From a virus, in IMG/VR virus record IMGVR_UViG_3300047445_000207, positions 1 to 23,160 of that record: 23,160 nt of DNA; one strand, written 5' to 3'. Shown one piece after another: positions 6,508 to 11,009 of the stretch. A model generated the notes under the pieces. The model ran no database searches. It had not been told where the DNA came from and saw nothing but the letters and a program-made list of their open reading frames with translations. The translations under genes were made by a program, and so were the position numbers. Position 1 is the stretch's first letter. Every line of letters begins with the position of its first letter.

Positions 6508-7700
6508 TACTCGACTCCGAGAATCTCGCCGATTCGCGTGGACTTGTCCATCCAGTAGCGGTAAGCGTTGGACTCTTCCGCGTCGCCCTTAGGGCGGTTA
6601 GCGACGGCGATTTTCGTCCAGTTCTCGAACGCTACCCAGGGGTCACCGTTCAGGCTGAATTCAGCCTTAGCGCGCTCTTCCGGGGAGGGACCTTCCTCTT
6701 CCTCTTCCTCTTCCTCTTCCTCTTCCTCTTCCTCCGCGTCGTCCTCCTGGTCCTCCTCCGGGGCCTCCAGGGCCTCCGGAGCGTCCTCCTGGGGCTCCTC
6801 GGCCTCCGGGTCCGGGGTGGTGTCCGTAGGGGCCTCCAGGGCCTCCGCCATGAGGATCAACTCCGCTTCTACCTCGGTAACACAGTTAGCGCAAGCCTTG
6901 ATTTCCGCAGCCTCCGCCCAGTTCAGTACGGGAAAGCCGTTGAAGTCTCGCGCCGCAGCGCGCTTAACGGTGTTGCACTTTTCCGCGTCATCCTTGTGAT
7001 GCACGGCTTGCCGGTTAGCCGCACTGAAAAGCTTAGACTCAGACACGTTGTGTCCCTTTCCGCTGGGGTGTGATTCAGACTTTAGCGGGTTAGTGCCGTT
7101 CGGGTCAACCCACCCAACCGTTTCCCGGAACCATTCCAGGGCAACGCTGTAATCCGCGTTGCCGATTTCTTCCCCGGTCAATTCCGTGTGGTCACCCAAC
7201 CACAACCGCGCGGCCGTCGCGTACTCCTCTACGGATCCCATGGGGAGCCGTTCCCCTGCCTGAATGTGCATGTCGGTTTCGGTTCCCAGGGCCCGCATTA
7301 CCGCGCGAGTCTCAGCGCTTTCACCGGTAATACGTTCAATGTCGTCCGTGACCATTTCACTTCCCTCCGCCGGGGTGTAGTTAGAGATTACAGGGTTAGC
7401 GGCCTCTGTGTCTATACCCGCCATAATCGCTTTGTGGGTTATCGCAACCGCCTCCGTAATGCGCTCACGGTGCCCGTGGGCCTCCGGGCGGTAGCCGTCC
7501 CCCAGGCTTTCGAACGCGTTTGCCAGCATGACGTTTTCCCGCTTGTTGTCGCCATAGTAGTTAAGGGCAACAGGCTCAAGGTTCTTGAAGATGCGGATAC
7601 GCCAATTATCCTTGTGGCACTCAACGTAGTAAGAGTGAGTTTCCCCGTAAGCGTGATACTGGCCCGATTCGATCCGCGTCCACTTGAGCACCGTTGCCAC
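6507..7700 (-). CDS. Glu-rich hypothetical protein, 397 aa
   Basis: No family recognised. The N-terminal ~210 residues are mixed alpha/beta (WTRIESGQYHAYGETHSYYVECH...). A Cys/His-containing section (about 228-275) has AVHHKDDAEKC and KACANC, a possible zinc site. A very acidic region (about 285-340) ends in 14 consecutive Glu encoded by a hexanucleotide repeat, and the C-terminus (about 345-397) is globular. The GTG start has GGGGAGGGGCTAACC before it and a matched promoter at 7731-7759. An in-frame GTG at 7046 (codon 219) has its own promoter-like sequence and the recurrent AGCGGAAAGGGA ribosome-binding element, so a shorter 179-aa product may also be made, or two genes have fused. Function unknown. 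Confidence 0.75.
   Translation of the reverse strand: MATVLKWTRIESGQYHAYGETHSYYVECHKDNWRIRIFKNLEPVALNYYGDNKRENVMLANAFESLGDGYRPEAHGHRERITEAVAITHKAIMAGIDTEAANPVISNYTPAEGSEMVTDDIERITGESAETRAVMRALGTETDMHIQAGERLPMGSVEEYATAARLWLGDHTELTGEEIGNADYSVALEWFRETVGWVDPNGTNPLKSESHPSGKGHNVSESKLFSAANRQAVHHKDDAEKCNTVKRAAARDFNGFPVLNWAEAAEIKACANCVTEVEAELILMAEALEAPTDTTPDPEAEEPQEDAPEALEAPEEDQEDDAEEEEEEEEEEEEEEGPSPEERAKAEFSLNGDPWVAFENWTKIAVANRPKGDAEESNAYRYWMDKSTRIGEILGVE
6693..6734. repeat. Hexanucleotide microsatellite, seven TTCCTC units
   Basis: Seven perfect tandem copies of TTCCTC (GAGGAA on the coding strand) encode 14 Glu in the Glu-rich protein. A change of whole units would lengthen or shorten the Glu run without a frameshift. 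Confidence 0.9.
7079..7108 (-). promoter_or_regulatory. Candidate internal promoter within the Glu-rich gene
   Basis: Minus strand: TTGACC (7103-7108), 18-nt spacer, TAAAGT (7079-7084). The distance to the in-frame GTG at 7046 (33 nt) matches the other cassettes, and AGCGGAAAGGGACA (7051-7064) lies between. It could give a transcript for the C-terminal 179 aa only. Confidence 0.4.
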
Positions 7701-7730
7701 GGTTAGCCCCTCCCCTTTGTCGTTGCCCTA

Positions 7731-7759
7731 AGTAAAGCACACCCGTTAGGGGTGTGCAA
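7731..7759 (-). promoter_or_regulatory. Cassette promoter-operator (Glu-rich gene)
   Basis: Minus strand: -35 TTGCAC (7754-7759), 17-nt spacer, -10 TTTACT (7731-7736). A perfect dyad, GCACACCC (7737-7744), GTTAG, GGGTGTGC (7750-7757), fills the space between and includes part of the -35. Confidence 0.75.
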
Positions 7760-7767
7760 GCCCCTAA

Positions 7768-7787
7768 GGGCCCCCTTTCGGGGGCCC
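7768..7787 (-). terminator. Terminator of the 57-aa gene
   Basis: Perfect 8-bp stem GGGCCCCC (7768-7775) with GGGGGCCC (7780-7787), loop TTTC, just past the stop at 7801 on the minus strand and just before the next promoter. The U-run is poor. Confidence 0.65.
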
Positions 7788-7800
7788 CGTTAGCGGGGGG

Positions 7801-7974
7801 TTACTCGTCGTCGCCTATGAGGCCCCGGAGGAACATCGCGCGGCGGATCCGCCAATCGGCCAACTGCACCTCTTCCGGGGTTTCGGCGTAAAGGGCGCGA
7901 CGCTCCTGGGCCTCTATGTCATCCTCGCCCTCAAAGTACTTGTAAGTCTCTCCATCGAGCGTGACTTCCAGCAT
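7801..7974 (-). CDS. Acidic mini-protein, 57 aa
   Basis: No family recognised. The protein begins MLEVTLDGETYKYFEG (beta hairpin), followed by a charged helix (DDIEAQERRALYAETPEEVQLADWRIRRAMFLRGLIG). The frame is open to 8049, but that would translate the promoter itself. ATG 7974, directly after TTAGCGGAAAGGGAAGCC, is the supported start. It is a single-gene cassette with promoter at 8021-8049 and terminator at 7768-7787. Confidence 0.68.
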   Translation of the reverse strand: MLEVTLDGETYKYFEGEDDIEAQERRALYAETPEEVQLADWRIRRAMFLRGLIGDDE

Positions 7975-8020
7975 TAGGCTTCCCTTTCCGCTAAGGCCTC
8001 TAACCGGCCCCTCTGGAAGA

Positions 8021-8049
8021 ATTAAAGCACACCCCGTCAGGGTGTGCAA
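8021..8049 (-). promoter_or_regulatory. Cassette promoter-operator (57-aa gene)
   Basis: Minus strand: -35 TTGCAC (8044-8049), 17-nt spacer, -10 TTTAAT (8021-8026). Perfect dyad GCACACCC (8027-8034), CGTCA, GGGTGTGC (8040-8047). Confidence 0.78.
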
Positions 8050-8069
8050 GCCCCCTTAGGGCCCTTAGC

Positions 8070-8084
8070 TATTACGGCGTAATA
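8070..8084. repeat. Palindrome TATTACGGCGTAATA, copy 1
   Basis: A 15-bp odd palindrome, identical to the core at 10987-11001. It lies upstream (minus sense) of the promoter at 8021-8049, at the edge of a gene-free repeat block. A protein-binding dyad is likely (inference). Confidence 0.6.
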
Positions 8085-8099
8085 ATCCCGCACCCCTTA

Positions 8100-8350
8100 A
8101 GGGTGGACGGTTAGAGGTATGGACAAAAGGGACAAAATGGACATTTCGGGTATAGGGGGTTTTATCATGATATAAGTCGCGCAGGGCGACATGACCGATT
8201 GGTCCTTTATGTCATGATTTATCATCATAAGATATACCATAGTGGACATTTCGGACTTAACGGACATTTCCGACATTTCGGGTATGGCCATTTTATGATG
8301 ATTTATTGCCATAAGTCCGCCCATAGTGGACATTAGCGACATGTCCGATT
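8100..8350. repeat. Gene-free AT-rich repeat block 1
   Basis: About 250 bp without a credible gene, much more AT-rich than its surroundings. It contains GGACATTTCGG-type elements near 8139, 8244, 8262 and 8271 (two of them 18 bp apart), CCATAGTGGACATT twice (8238, 8321), GACATTTCGGGTAT twice (8140, 8272) each followed by TTTTATSATGAT, and TTTATCATCAT/ATGATGATTTAT elements. GGACAT...ATGTCC at 8328-8346 is a dyad. It lies between a terminator (8361-8388) and the promoter at 8021. It may be an iteron-type origin, a multi-site regulator array or an Lsr2 target; none is proven. Confidence 0.6.
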
Positions 8351-8360
8351 AAAGGCAAAA

Positions 8361-8388
8361 GAAAGGCCCCCCTTCCGGGGGGCCTTTC
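8361..8388 (-). terminator. Strong terminator of the 95-aa gene
   Basis: Perfect 12-bp stem GAAAGGCCCCCC (8361-8372) with GGGGGGCCTTTC (8377-8388), loop TTCC. On the minus strand it is followed by TTTTGCC. It directly follows the stop codon at 8389. Confidence 0.85.
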
Positions 8389-8676
8389 CTAGAAGCCTCG
8401 CGCTTCCAGCTTCGCCCTGGCTTCCATCACTGCCGGGCTGACCGGCTCAAAGTCTCCGGTGTACGCGTACCCGGTCCGGGGCTTGGCTTCCTCGGCAGCC
8501 ATCCAGGCCTCCGCCGCAACCTCGTCCCGGAGGTATGGGGCGCCCTGTACGCGGGCCCCCCAGGGGGTCTTAGCCTCCGTCCGGCTCCAGGGGCCCTTAG
8601 CGCCGTAGCCGTCCGCCGTGATGACCTTCCAGGAGTAGGTGCCGTTCGCCTCTTTGCGGGTCTTGAGCGTAGCCAT
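8389..8676 (-). CDS. Small hypothetical protein, 95 aa
   Basis: No family recognised. The N-terminus (MATLKTRKEANGTYSWKVITADGYG) looks like a small beta-sheet fold of the kind seen in DNA-binding arm domains. The C-terminal half is Ala/Glu-rich helix (DEVAAEAWMAAEEAKP, AVMEARAKLEARGF). The start ATG is preceded by GGGGAAAGGAACCG. It has its own promoter (8722-8750) and terminator, and AT-rich repeat blocks flank it on both sides. Confidence 0.72.
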   Translation of the reverse strand: MATLKTRKEANGTYSWKVITADGYGAKGPWSRTEAKTPWGARVQGAPYLRDEVAAEAWMAAEEAKPRTGYAYTGDFEPVSPAVMEARAKLEARGF

Positions 8677-8721
8677 TTTCGGTTCCTTTCCCCGGGGGCC
8701 CGTCCCCCTCTCGATGTCTTA

Positions 8722-8750
8722 ATTATGGCACACCCTAGGGGCGTGTGCAA
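8722..8750 (-). promoter_or_regulatory. Cassette promoter-operator (95-aa gene)
   Basis: Minus strand: -35 TTGCAC (8745-8750), 17-nt spacer, -10 CATAAT (8722-8727). Dyad GCACACCC (8728-8735), TAGGG, GCGTGTGC (8741-8748), with one mismatch. Confidence 0.75.
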
Positions 8751-8759
8751 CCCCTAATC

Positions 8760-8920
8760 CCGGTAACTTTAAGTGATTAGGCATGTCTAATATTTCACCC
8801 AATGGGCGCCATGAGATGATAAATCCCCCGTCGTCCACCATATGATGATAAAACCCCCTAATCGGACATTAGGGACTAGTCCGATTTGTGGCTTTTGTCC
8901 CTTTTGTGGCTTTTGTCTAT
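8760..8920. repeat. Gene-free AT-rich repeat block 2
   Basis: Contains GATGATAAATCCCCC (8815-8829). A 34-bp stretch (8840-8873, beginning ATATGATGATAAAACCCCC and ending GGACATTAGG) matches 9864-9897 at 29 of 34 positions. There is a dyad ATCGGAC (8861-8867) with GTCCGAT (8879-8885), and two 15-bp direct repeats TTTGTGGCTTTTGTC (8885-8899, 8903-8917), 18 bp apart. GGACAAAA at 8121 is the reverse complement of part of this repeat, so blocks 1 and 2 are partly mirror images around the 95-aa gene. No gene is seen. Confidence 0.6.
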
Positions 8921-8936
8921 TCTGACCCAAAGGAAA

Positions 8937-8958
8937 GGGGGCCCCCGTAGGGGCCCCC
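8937..8958 (-). terminator. Terminator of the 54-aa gene
   Basis: Perfect 9-bp stem GGGGGCCCC (8937-8945) with GGGGCCCCC (8950-8958), loop CGTA, followed on the minus strand by TTTCCTTTGG. Confidence 0.78.
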
Positions 8959-8970
8959 GTCCTTACCGGC

Positions 8971-9135
8971 CTACTCGCTGTCGGTGACCTGGATCATCAC
9001 CTCCGCTGCCTTAAGGCGGTTGATCCGGGTGGTGGAGATAACCTCCCCGTCCGCATCGGTAACGATAACCTCGTACTCATCACCCATGAAAATCATTTCG
9101 ATTTTCTGACCGCTCCGGGCATTGAAAGTAGGCAT
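8971..9135 (-). CDS. Acidic mini-protein, 54 aa
   Basis: A short gene of 54 codons plus TAG, starting MPTFNARSGQKIEMIFMGDE and ending AAEVMIQVTDSE. No family is recognised; the pattern is a small beta fold (KIEMIFMGDEYEVIVTDADGEVIS) followed by a helix. Support comes from its setting: AGAGGGAA ribosome binding site 8 nt before the ATG, promoter-operator at 9185-9213, and terminator at 8937-8958, the same cassette design as its neighbours. Confidence 0.68.
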   Translation of the reverse strand: MPTFNARSGQKIEMIFMGDEYEVIVTDADGEVISTTRINRLKAAEVMIQVTDSE

Positions 9136-9184
9136 TCGCCGGTTCCCTCTTGAGTTGTTACCCGCCGTGCTCGGCGTTAGGACT

Positions 9185-9213
9185 ATTAAAGCACACCCCT
9201 AGGGTGTGTGCAA
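9185..9213 (-). promoter_or_regulatory. Cassette promoter-operator (54-aa gene)
   Basis: Minus strand: -35 TTGCAC (9208-9213), 17-nt spacer, -10 TTTAAT (9185-9190). Dyad GCACACCC (9191-9198), CTAGG, GTGTGTGC (9204-9211), with one mismatch. Confidence 0.76.
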
Positions 9214-9234
9214 AGCCCTAACCGGCCTAAAGTC

Positions 9235-9438
9235 TCAAGAGTTTTGGAGTTCTTCCAAATGGGCCATGATGGCATTCATTACGGCGTATTCGTTAGGACA
9301 CCCTACGGCCGTCCAGTCGCCGCCGCTAACGGCGTACGACCCGTCATCCAGCCTTAGCGACTGAAAGTCAATGCCGTTAACGGTGGTCCTGAACGTGTCC
9401 CCCGGTGTTGCGTACTCAAAGGGGTTGTACCCGTCCAT
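9235..9438 (-). CDS. Small hypothetical protein, 67 aa
   Basis: Begins MDGYNPFEYATPGDTFRTTV and has a compact mixed fold with a C-terminal helix (NEYAVMNAIMAHLEELQ). No family recognised. GGAGGCAGGGGACG precedes the ATG. It is the exception in this region: no cassette-type promoter lies in front of it, and the only hairpin upstream (9524-9545) should terminate the neighbouring transcript. No clear terminator follows before the promoter at 9185. It may use a weak promoter not recognised here or depend on read-through. Confidence 0.62.
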   Translation of the reverse strand: MDGYNPFEYATPGDTFRTTVNGIDFQSLRLDDGSYAVSGGDWTAVGCPNEYAVMNAIMAHLEELQNS

Positions 9439-9523
9439 GCGTCCCCTGCCTCCCTGCGGCCCTCCAGGGCCTCTCTACGCCCCTCACAGTACAGGCCCGG
9501 TCTCCTCGTGCCCAGACATGCCA

Positions 9524-9545
9524 GAGGGCCCCCGTAGGGGCCCTC
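9524..9545 (-). terminator. Terminator of the zinc-binding 64-aa gene
   Basis: Perfect 9-bp stem GAGGGCCCC (9524-9532) with GGGGCCCTC (9537-9545), loop CGTA. No U-run on the minus strand, so strength is uncertain. Confidence 0.65.
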
Positions 9546-9558
9546 GTGGCGCGGGAGG

Positions 9559-9753
9559 CTAGTCCTCCTGGGGACCGTAATCGTTCACGAGGTGGTTACC
9601 GGCCTCCTCGGCCCAGTAGAGGGCCGCATCGTGGCAGTCCTGGCAGGGAACCTCCACGGTGCACGTGTAGTGGCCCCCAGGGGCTTTCTCAAGGCAGTGC
9701 ACGCACCGTGCAACCGGGGTGCCTGCGTCGTGCCAAAGGACGGTGTCCATCAT
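9559..9753 (-). CDS. Zinc-binding mini-protein, 64 aa
   Basis: Contains CVHC (residues about 17-20) and CQDC (about 37-40) with nearby His and Cys (HYTC), so a small zinc ribbon is likely. The remainder is acidic. Such proteins in phages often bind host proteins or nucleic acids, but no specific family is recognised. The leader carries CCAGCGGAAAGGG just before the double ATG; the first ATG is best spaced. Promoter at 9805-9833 and terminator at 9524-9545. Confidence 0.7.
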   Translation of the reverse strand: MMDTVLWHDAGTPVARCVHCLEKAPGGHYTCTVEVPCQDCHDAALYWAEEAGNHLVNDYGPQED

Positions 9754-9804
9754 GGCTAAACCCTTTCCGCTGGAGGCGGGGCCCTAATCCCGCCCGATGG
9801 GTCA

Positions 9805-9833
9805 ATTAAAGCACACCCAATAGGGGTGTGCAA
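9805..9833 (-). promoter_or_regulatory. Cassette promoter-operator (64-aa gene)
   Basis: Minus strand: -35 TTGCAC (9828-9833), 17-nt spacer, -10 TTTAAT (9805-9810). Perfect dyad GCACACCC (9811-9818), AATAG, GGGTGTGC (9824-9831). Confidence 0.78.
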
Positions 9834-9854
9834 CCCCAATCCTAGTTTAGGCGA

Positions 9855-9900
9855 TGTCGTACTATATGCGCATAAATCCCCCTAACCGGACATTAGGAGG
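9855..9900. repeat. Repeat block 3, shared 34-bp element
   Basis: 9864-9897 (starting ATATGCGCATAAATCCCCC, ending GGACATTAGG) matches 8840-8873 at 29 of 34 positions. As in blocks 1 and 2, it lies between a gene's terminator and the next promoter. Confidence 0.65.
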
Positions 9901-9910
9901 CAAAGCAAAA

Positions 9911-9930
9911 GGGGCCCCCTAAGGGGCCCC
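9911..9930 (-). terminator. Terminator of the 60-aa gene
   Basis: GGGGCCCC (9911-9918) pairs with GGGGCCCC (9923-9930), loop CTAA, followed on the minus strand by TTTTGCTTTG, a good U-rich tail. Confidence 0.78.
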
Positions 9931-9940
9931 CGTAACCACC

Positions 9941-10123
9941 TTACCGGTGCGCCATGTGCTGGCCTACCCTAATCGCGTTACGTCGACCCATAACGCGCGT
10001 CACGCGCTTAACGTTAGGGCCCGTTACGATTACCGCAAACCTCCCCGGCTGGTCCGTGCTAACGAGCCGTACGCCGTTGCCAAGCTCCATCCGGACAACA
10101 TCCTTTGAGCTGCTCGTAACCAC
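9941..10123 (-). CDS. Basic mini-protein, 60 aa
   Basis: With the GTG start at 10123 the protein is beta-rich then strongly basic (PNVKRVTRVMGRRNAIRVGQHMAHR), suggesting nucleic-acid binding, though no family is recognised. The frame remains open to 10180, inside the promoter, so that longer start is rejected. GTG at 10123 follows GCAAAGGGGAAAAGC with ideal spacing. The alternative ATG at 10090 lacks such a site. Own promoter (10152-10180) and terminator. Confidence 0.65.
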   Translation of the reverse strand: MVTSSSKDVVRMELGNGVRLVSTDQPGRFAVIVTGPNVKRVTRVMGRRNAIRVGQHMAHR

Positions 10124-10151
10124 GCTTTTCCCCTTTGCCGTCGTTGCCTCT

Positions 10152-10180
10152 ATTAAAGCACGCCCGCGAGGGGTGTGCAA
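10152..10180 (-). promoter_or_regulatory. Cassette promoter-operator (60-aa gene)
   Basis: Minus strand: -35 TTGCAC (10175-10180), 17-nt spacer, -10 TTTAAT (10152-10157). Dyad GCACGCCC (10158-10165), GCGAG, GGGTGTGC (10171-10178), with one mismatch. Confidence 0.76.
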
Positions 10181-10199
10181 GCCTAATCCGGAAACGAGA

Positions 10200-10221
10200 A
10201 AGGGCCCCCGGAGGGGCCCTT
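10200..10221 (-). terminator. Terminator of the 99-aa gene
   Basis: Perfect 9-bp stem AAGGGCCCC (10200-10208) with GGGGCCCTT (10213-10221), loop CGGA, followed on the minus strand by TCTCGTTTCC. Confidence 0.75.
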
Positions 10222-10228
10222 AAGGGGG

Positions 10229-10528
10229 TTAGCAGGCGTAAGCCATCTCTCGCCACCCGTCAATCACTTCCCGCGTCTGAGGAGCCGCGTAAAGCGGGAT
10301 CCGACGCGCCTCCTCCTCGCTCGTGTAGTAGTACACGACGTGCTCAACAGTGATGGCGTGAAAGCAGTCAGAAACGTACATGTCCCAAGCAGTGTCCATC
10401 CCCTCGTACACATCGCTAAAGCCACGGGAAAAAGAACCATCCTTGCTGTATACGGTGAACGCTCCCTCACCCGACATGCCGTACTCCGTGGCAGTGGAGG
10501 TAATCTCGATGAAAGCAATCGCGTACAT
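10229..10528 (-). CDS. Small hypothetical protein, 99 aa
   Basis: MYAIAFIEITSTATEYGMSG begins a beta-rich N-terminal half. The second half has aromatic and acidic residues (VEHVVYYYTSEEEARRIPLY). No family, membrane segment or metal site is recognised. AAGGGG (10537-10542 as its complement) precedes the ATG. Promoter-operator at 10587-10615 and terminator at 10200-10221 make it the rightmost minus-strand cassette. The plus-strand gene at 10721 diverges from it. Confidence 0.72.
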   Translation of the reverse strand: MYAIAFIEITSTATEYGMSGEGAFTVYSKDGSFSRGFSDVYEGMDTAWDMYVSDCFHAITVEHVVYYYTSEEEARRIPLYAAPQTREVIDGWREMAYAC

Positions 10529-10586
10529 TGTGACCCCTTAGGGGTTGTGGAGGGACCGGCCCTAATCGGTCCCTCGCGATGCCTCT

Positions 10587-10615
10587 ATTAAAGCACACAC
10601 CCAGGGGGTGTGCAA
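10587..10615 (-). promoter_or_regulatory. Cassette promoter-operator (99-aa gene)
   Basis: Minus strand: -35 TTGCAC (10610-10615), 17-nt spacer, -10 TTTAAT (10587-10592). Dyad GCACACAC (10593-10600), CCAGG, GGGTGTGC (10606-10613), with one mismatch. It lies back to back with the plus-strand promoter at 10630. Confidence 0.76.
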
Positions 10616-10629
10616 CCCCGATTAGGGGG

Positions 10630-10658
10630 TTGCGCCTAAAGCGCTAAGGGGCTAAAGT
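10630..10658 (+). promoter_or_regulatory. Plus-strand promoter of the 52-aa gene
   Basis: -35 TTGCGC (10630-10635), 17-nt spacer, -10 TAAAGT (10653-10658). Just downstream, GGTTAGG (10673-10679) and CCTAACC (10681-10687) form a perfect dyad, extended by GTCGG/CCGAC, as a possible operator or leader hairpin. CCCAGCGG (10693-10700), the recurrent leader element, follows. Confidence 0.62.
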
Positions 10659-10720
10659 TCTGTCTGTCGGGAGGTTAGGGCCTAACCGACAACCCAGCGG
10701 ATAACTCAAAAGGGGACGAC

Positions 10721-10879
10721 ATGATCACTGAGACTGAACTCGCGATCATTGATGCGGCTAACGACGAGTACCGTCGAATCGCCGGAATCATGATCCAGGG
10801 CGGTTGGGACATCGGCGCCATTCGGCACGCACACCGCGCCAACAACGGCGGTTGCCCCGGTTGCCACTACTGCGACTGA
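10721..10879 (+). CDS. Zinc-binding mini-protein, 52 aa
   Basis: A 52-codon gene starting MITETELAIIDAANDEYRRI: a helix, then GGWDIGAIRHAHRANNGG and a C-terminal metal-type cluster CPGCHYCD. No family recognised; it is probably a small zinc-binding adaptor. AAAAGGGG is well spaced before the ATG. It has its own promoter and a 12-bp terminator (10887-10914), so it is a full plus-strand cassette. Confidence 0.72.
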   Translation: MITETELAIIDAANDEYRRIAGIMIQGGWDIGAIRHAHRANNGGCPGCHYCD

Positions 10880-10886
10880 TCAAACC

Positions 10887-10914
10887 GAAAGGGCCTCCGA
10901 AAGGGGGCCCTTTC
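10887..10914 (+). terminator. Terminator of the 52-aa gene
   Basis: Twelve-bp stem GAAAGGGCCTCC (10887-10898) with GGGGGCCCTTTC (10903-10914), one U-G pair, loop GAAA, followed by TTTATG. Confidence 0.8.
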
Positions 10915-10965
10915 TTTATGTCCGTTTAGGGTTAGCTTATGCCTATAAATCCTGACATAGGCTAA

Positions 10966-10985
10966 GGGCCCCCTTTCGGAGGCCC
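10966..10985 (-). terminator. Terminator of the DUF3987-type gene
   Basis: GGGCCCCC (10966-10973) and GGAGGCCC (10978-10985) pair with one G-U on the minus strand, loop TTTC. A second, longer inverted repeat, GCCTAT (10941-10946) with ATAGGC (10957-10962), flanked by TTAG/CTAA, lies just beyond it. Confidence 0.55.
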
Positions 10986-11002
10986 CTATTACGGCGTAAT
11001 AG
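10986..11002. repeat. Palindrome CTATTACGGCGTAATAG, copy 2
   Basis: A perfect 17-bp odd palindrome whose 15-bp core also occurs at 8070-8084. Here it lies immediately after the stop codon of the DUF3987-type gene. Confidence 0.65.
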
Positions 11003-11009
11003 CTGACCG

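Noticed and set aside
6568-6999. Plus-strand serine-rich frame opposite the Glu-rich gene
   Set aside because: It is the mirror of the GAGGAA repeat and acidic codons; no ribosome site or promoter.
7975-8049. Longer start for the 57-aa gene
   Set aside because: The added residues are the translated operator and promoter.
8097-8342. An 81-codon minus-strand frame in repeat block 1
   Set aside because: Its protein is a string of repeated EMS-type residues produced by the DNA repeats, with no ribosome site and a composition unlike any neighbour.
8100-9900. CRISPR array
   Set aside because: Repeats are short, variable and irregularly spaced, with no constant repeat-spacer pattern.
10124-10180. 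Longer start for the 60-aa basic protein
   Set aside because: As above: the extension translates the operator and -10 region.
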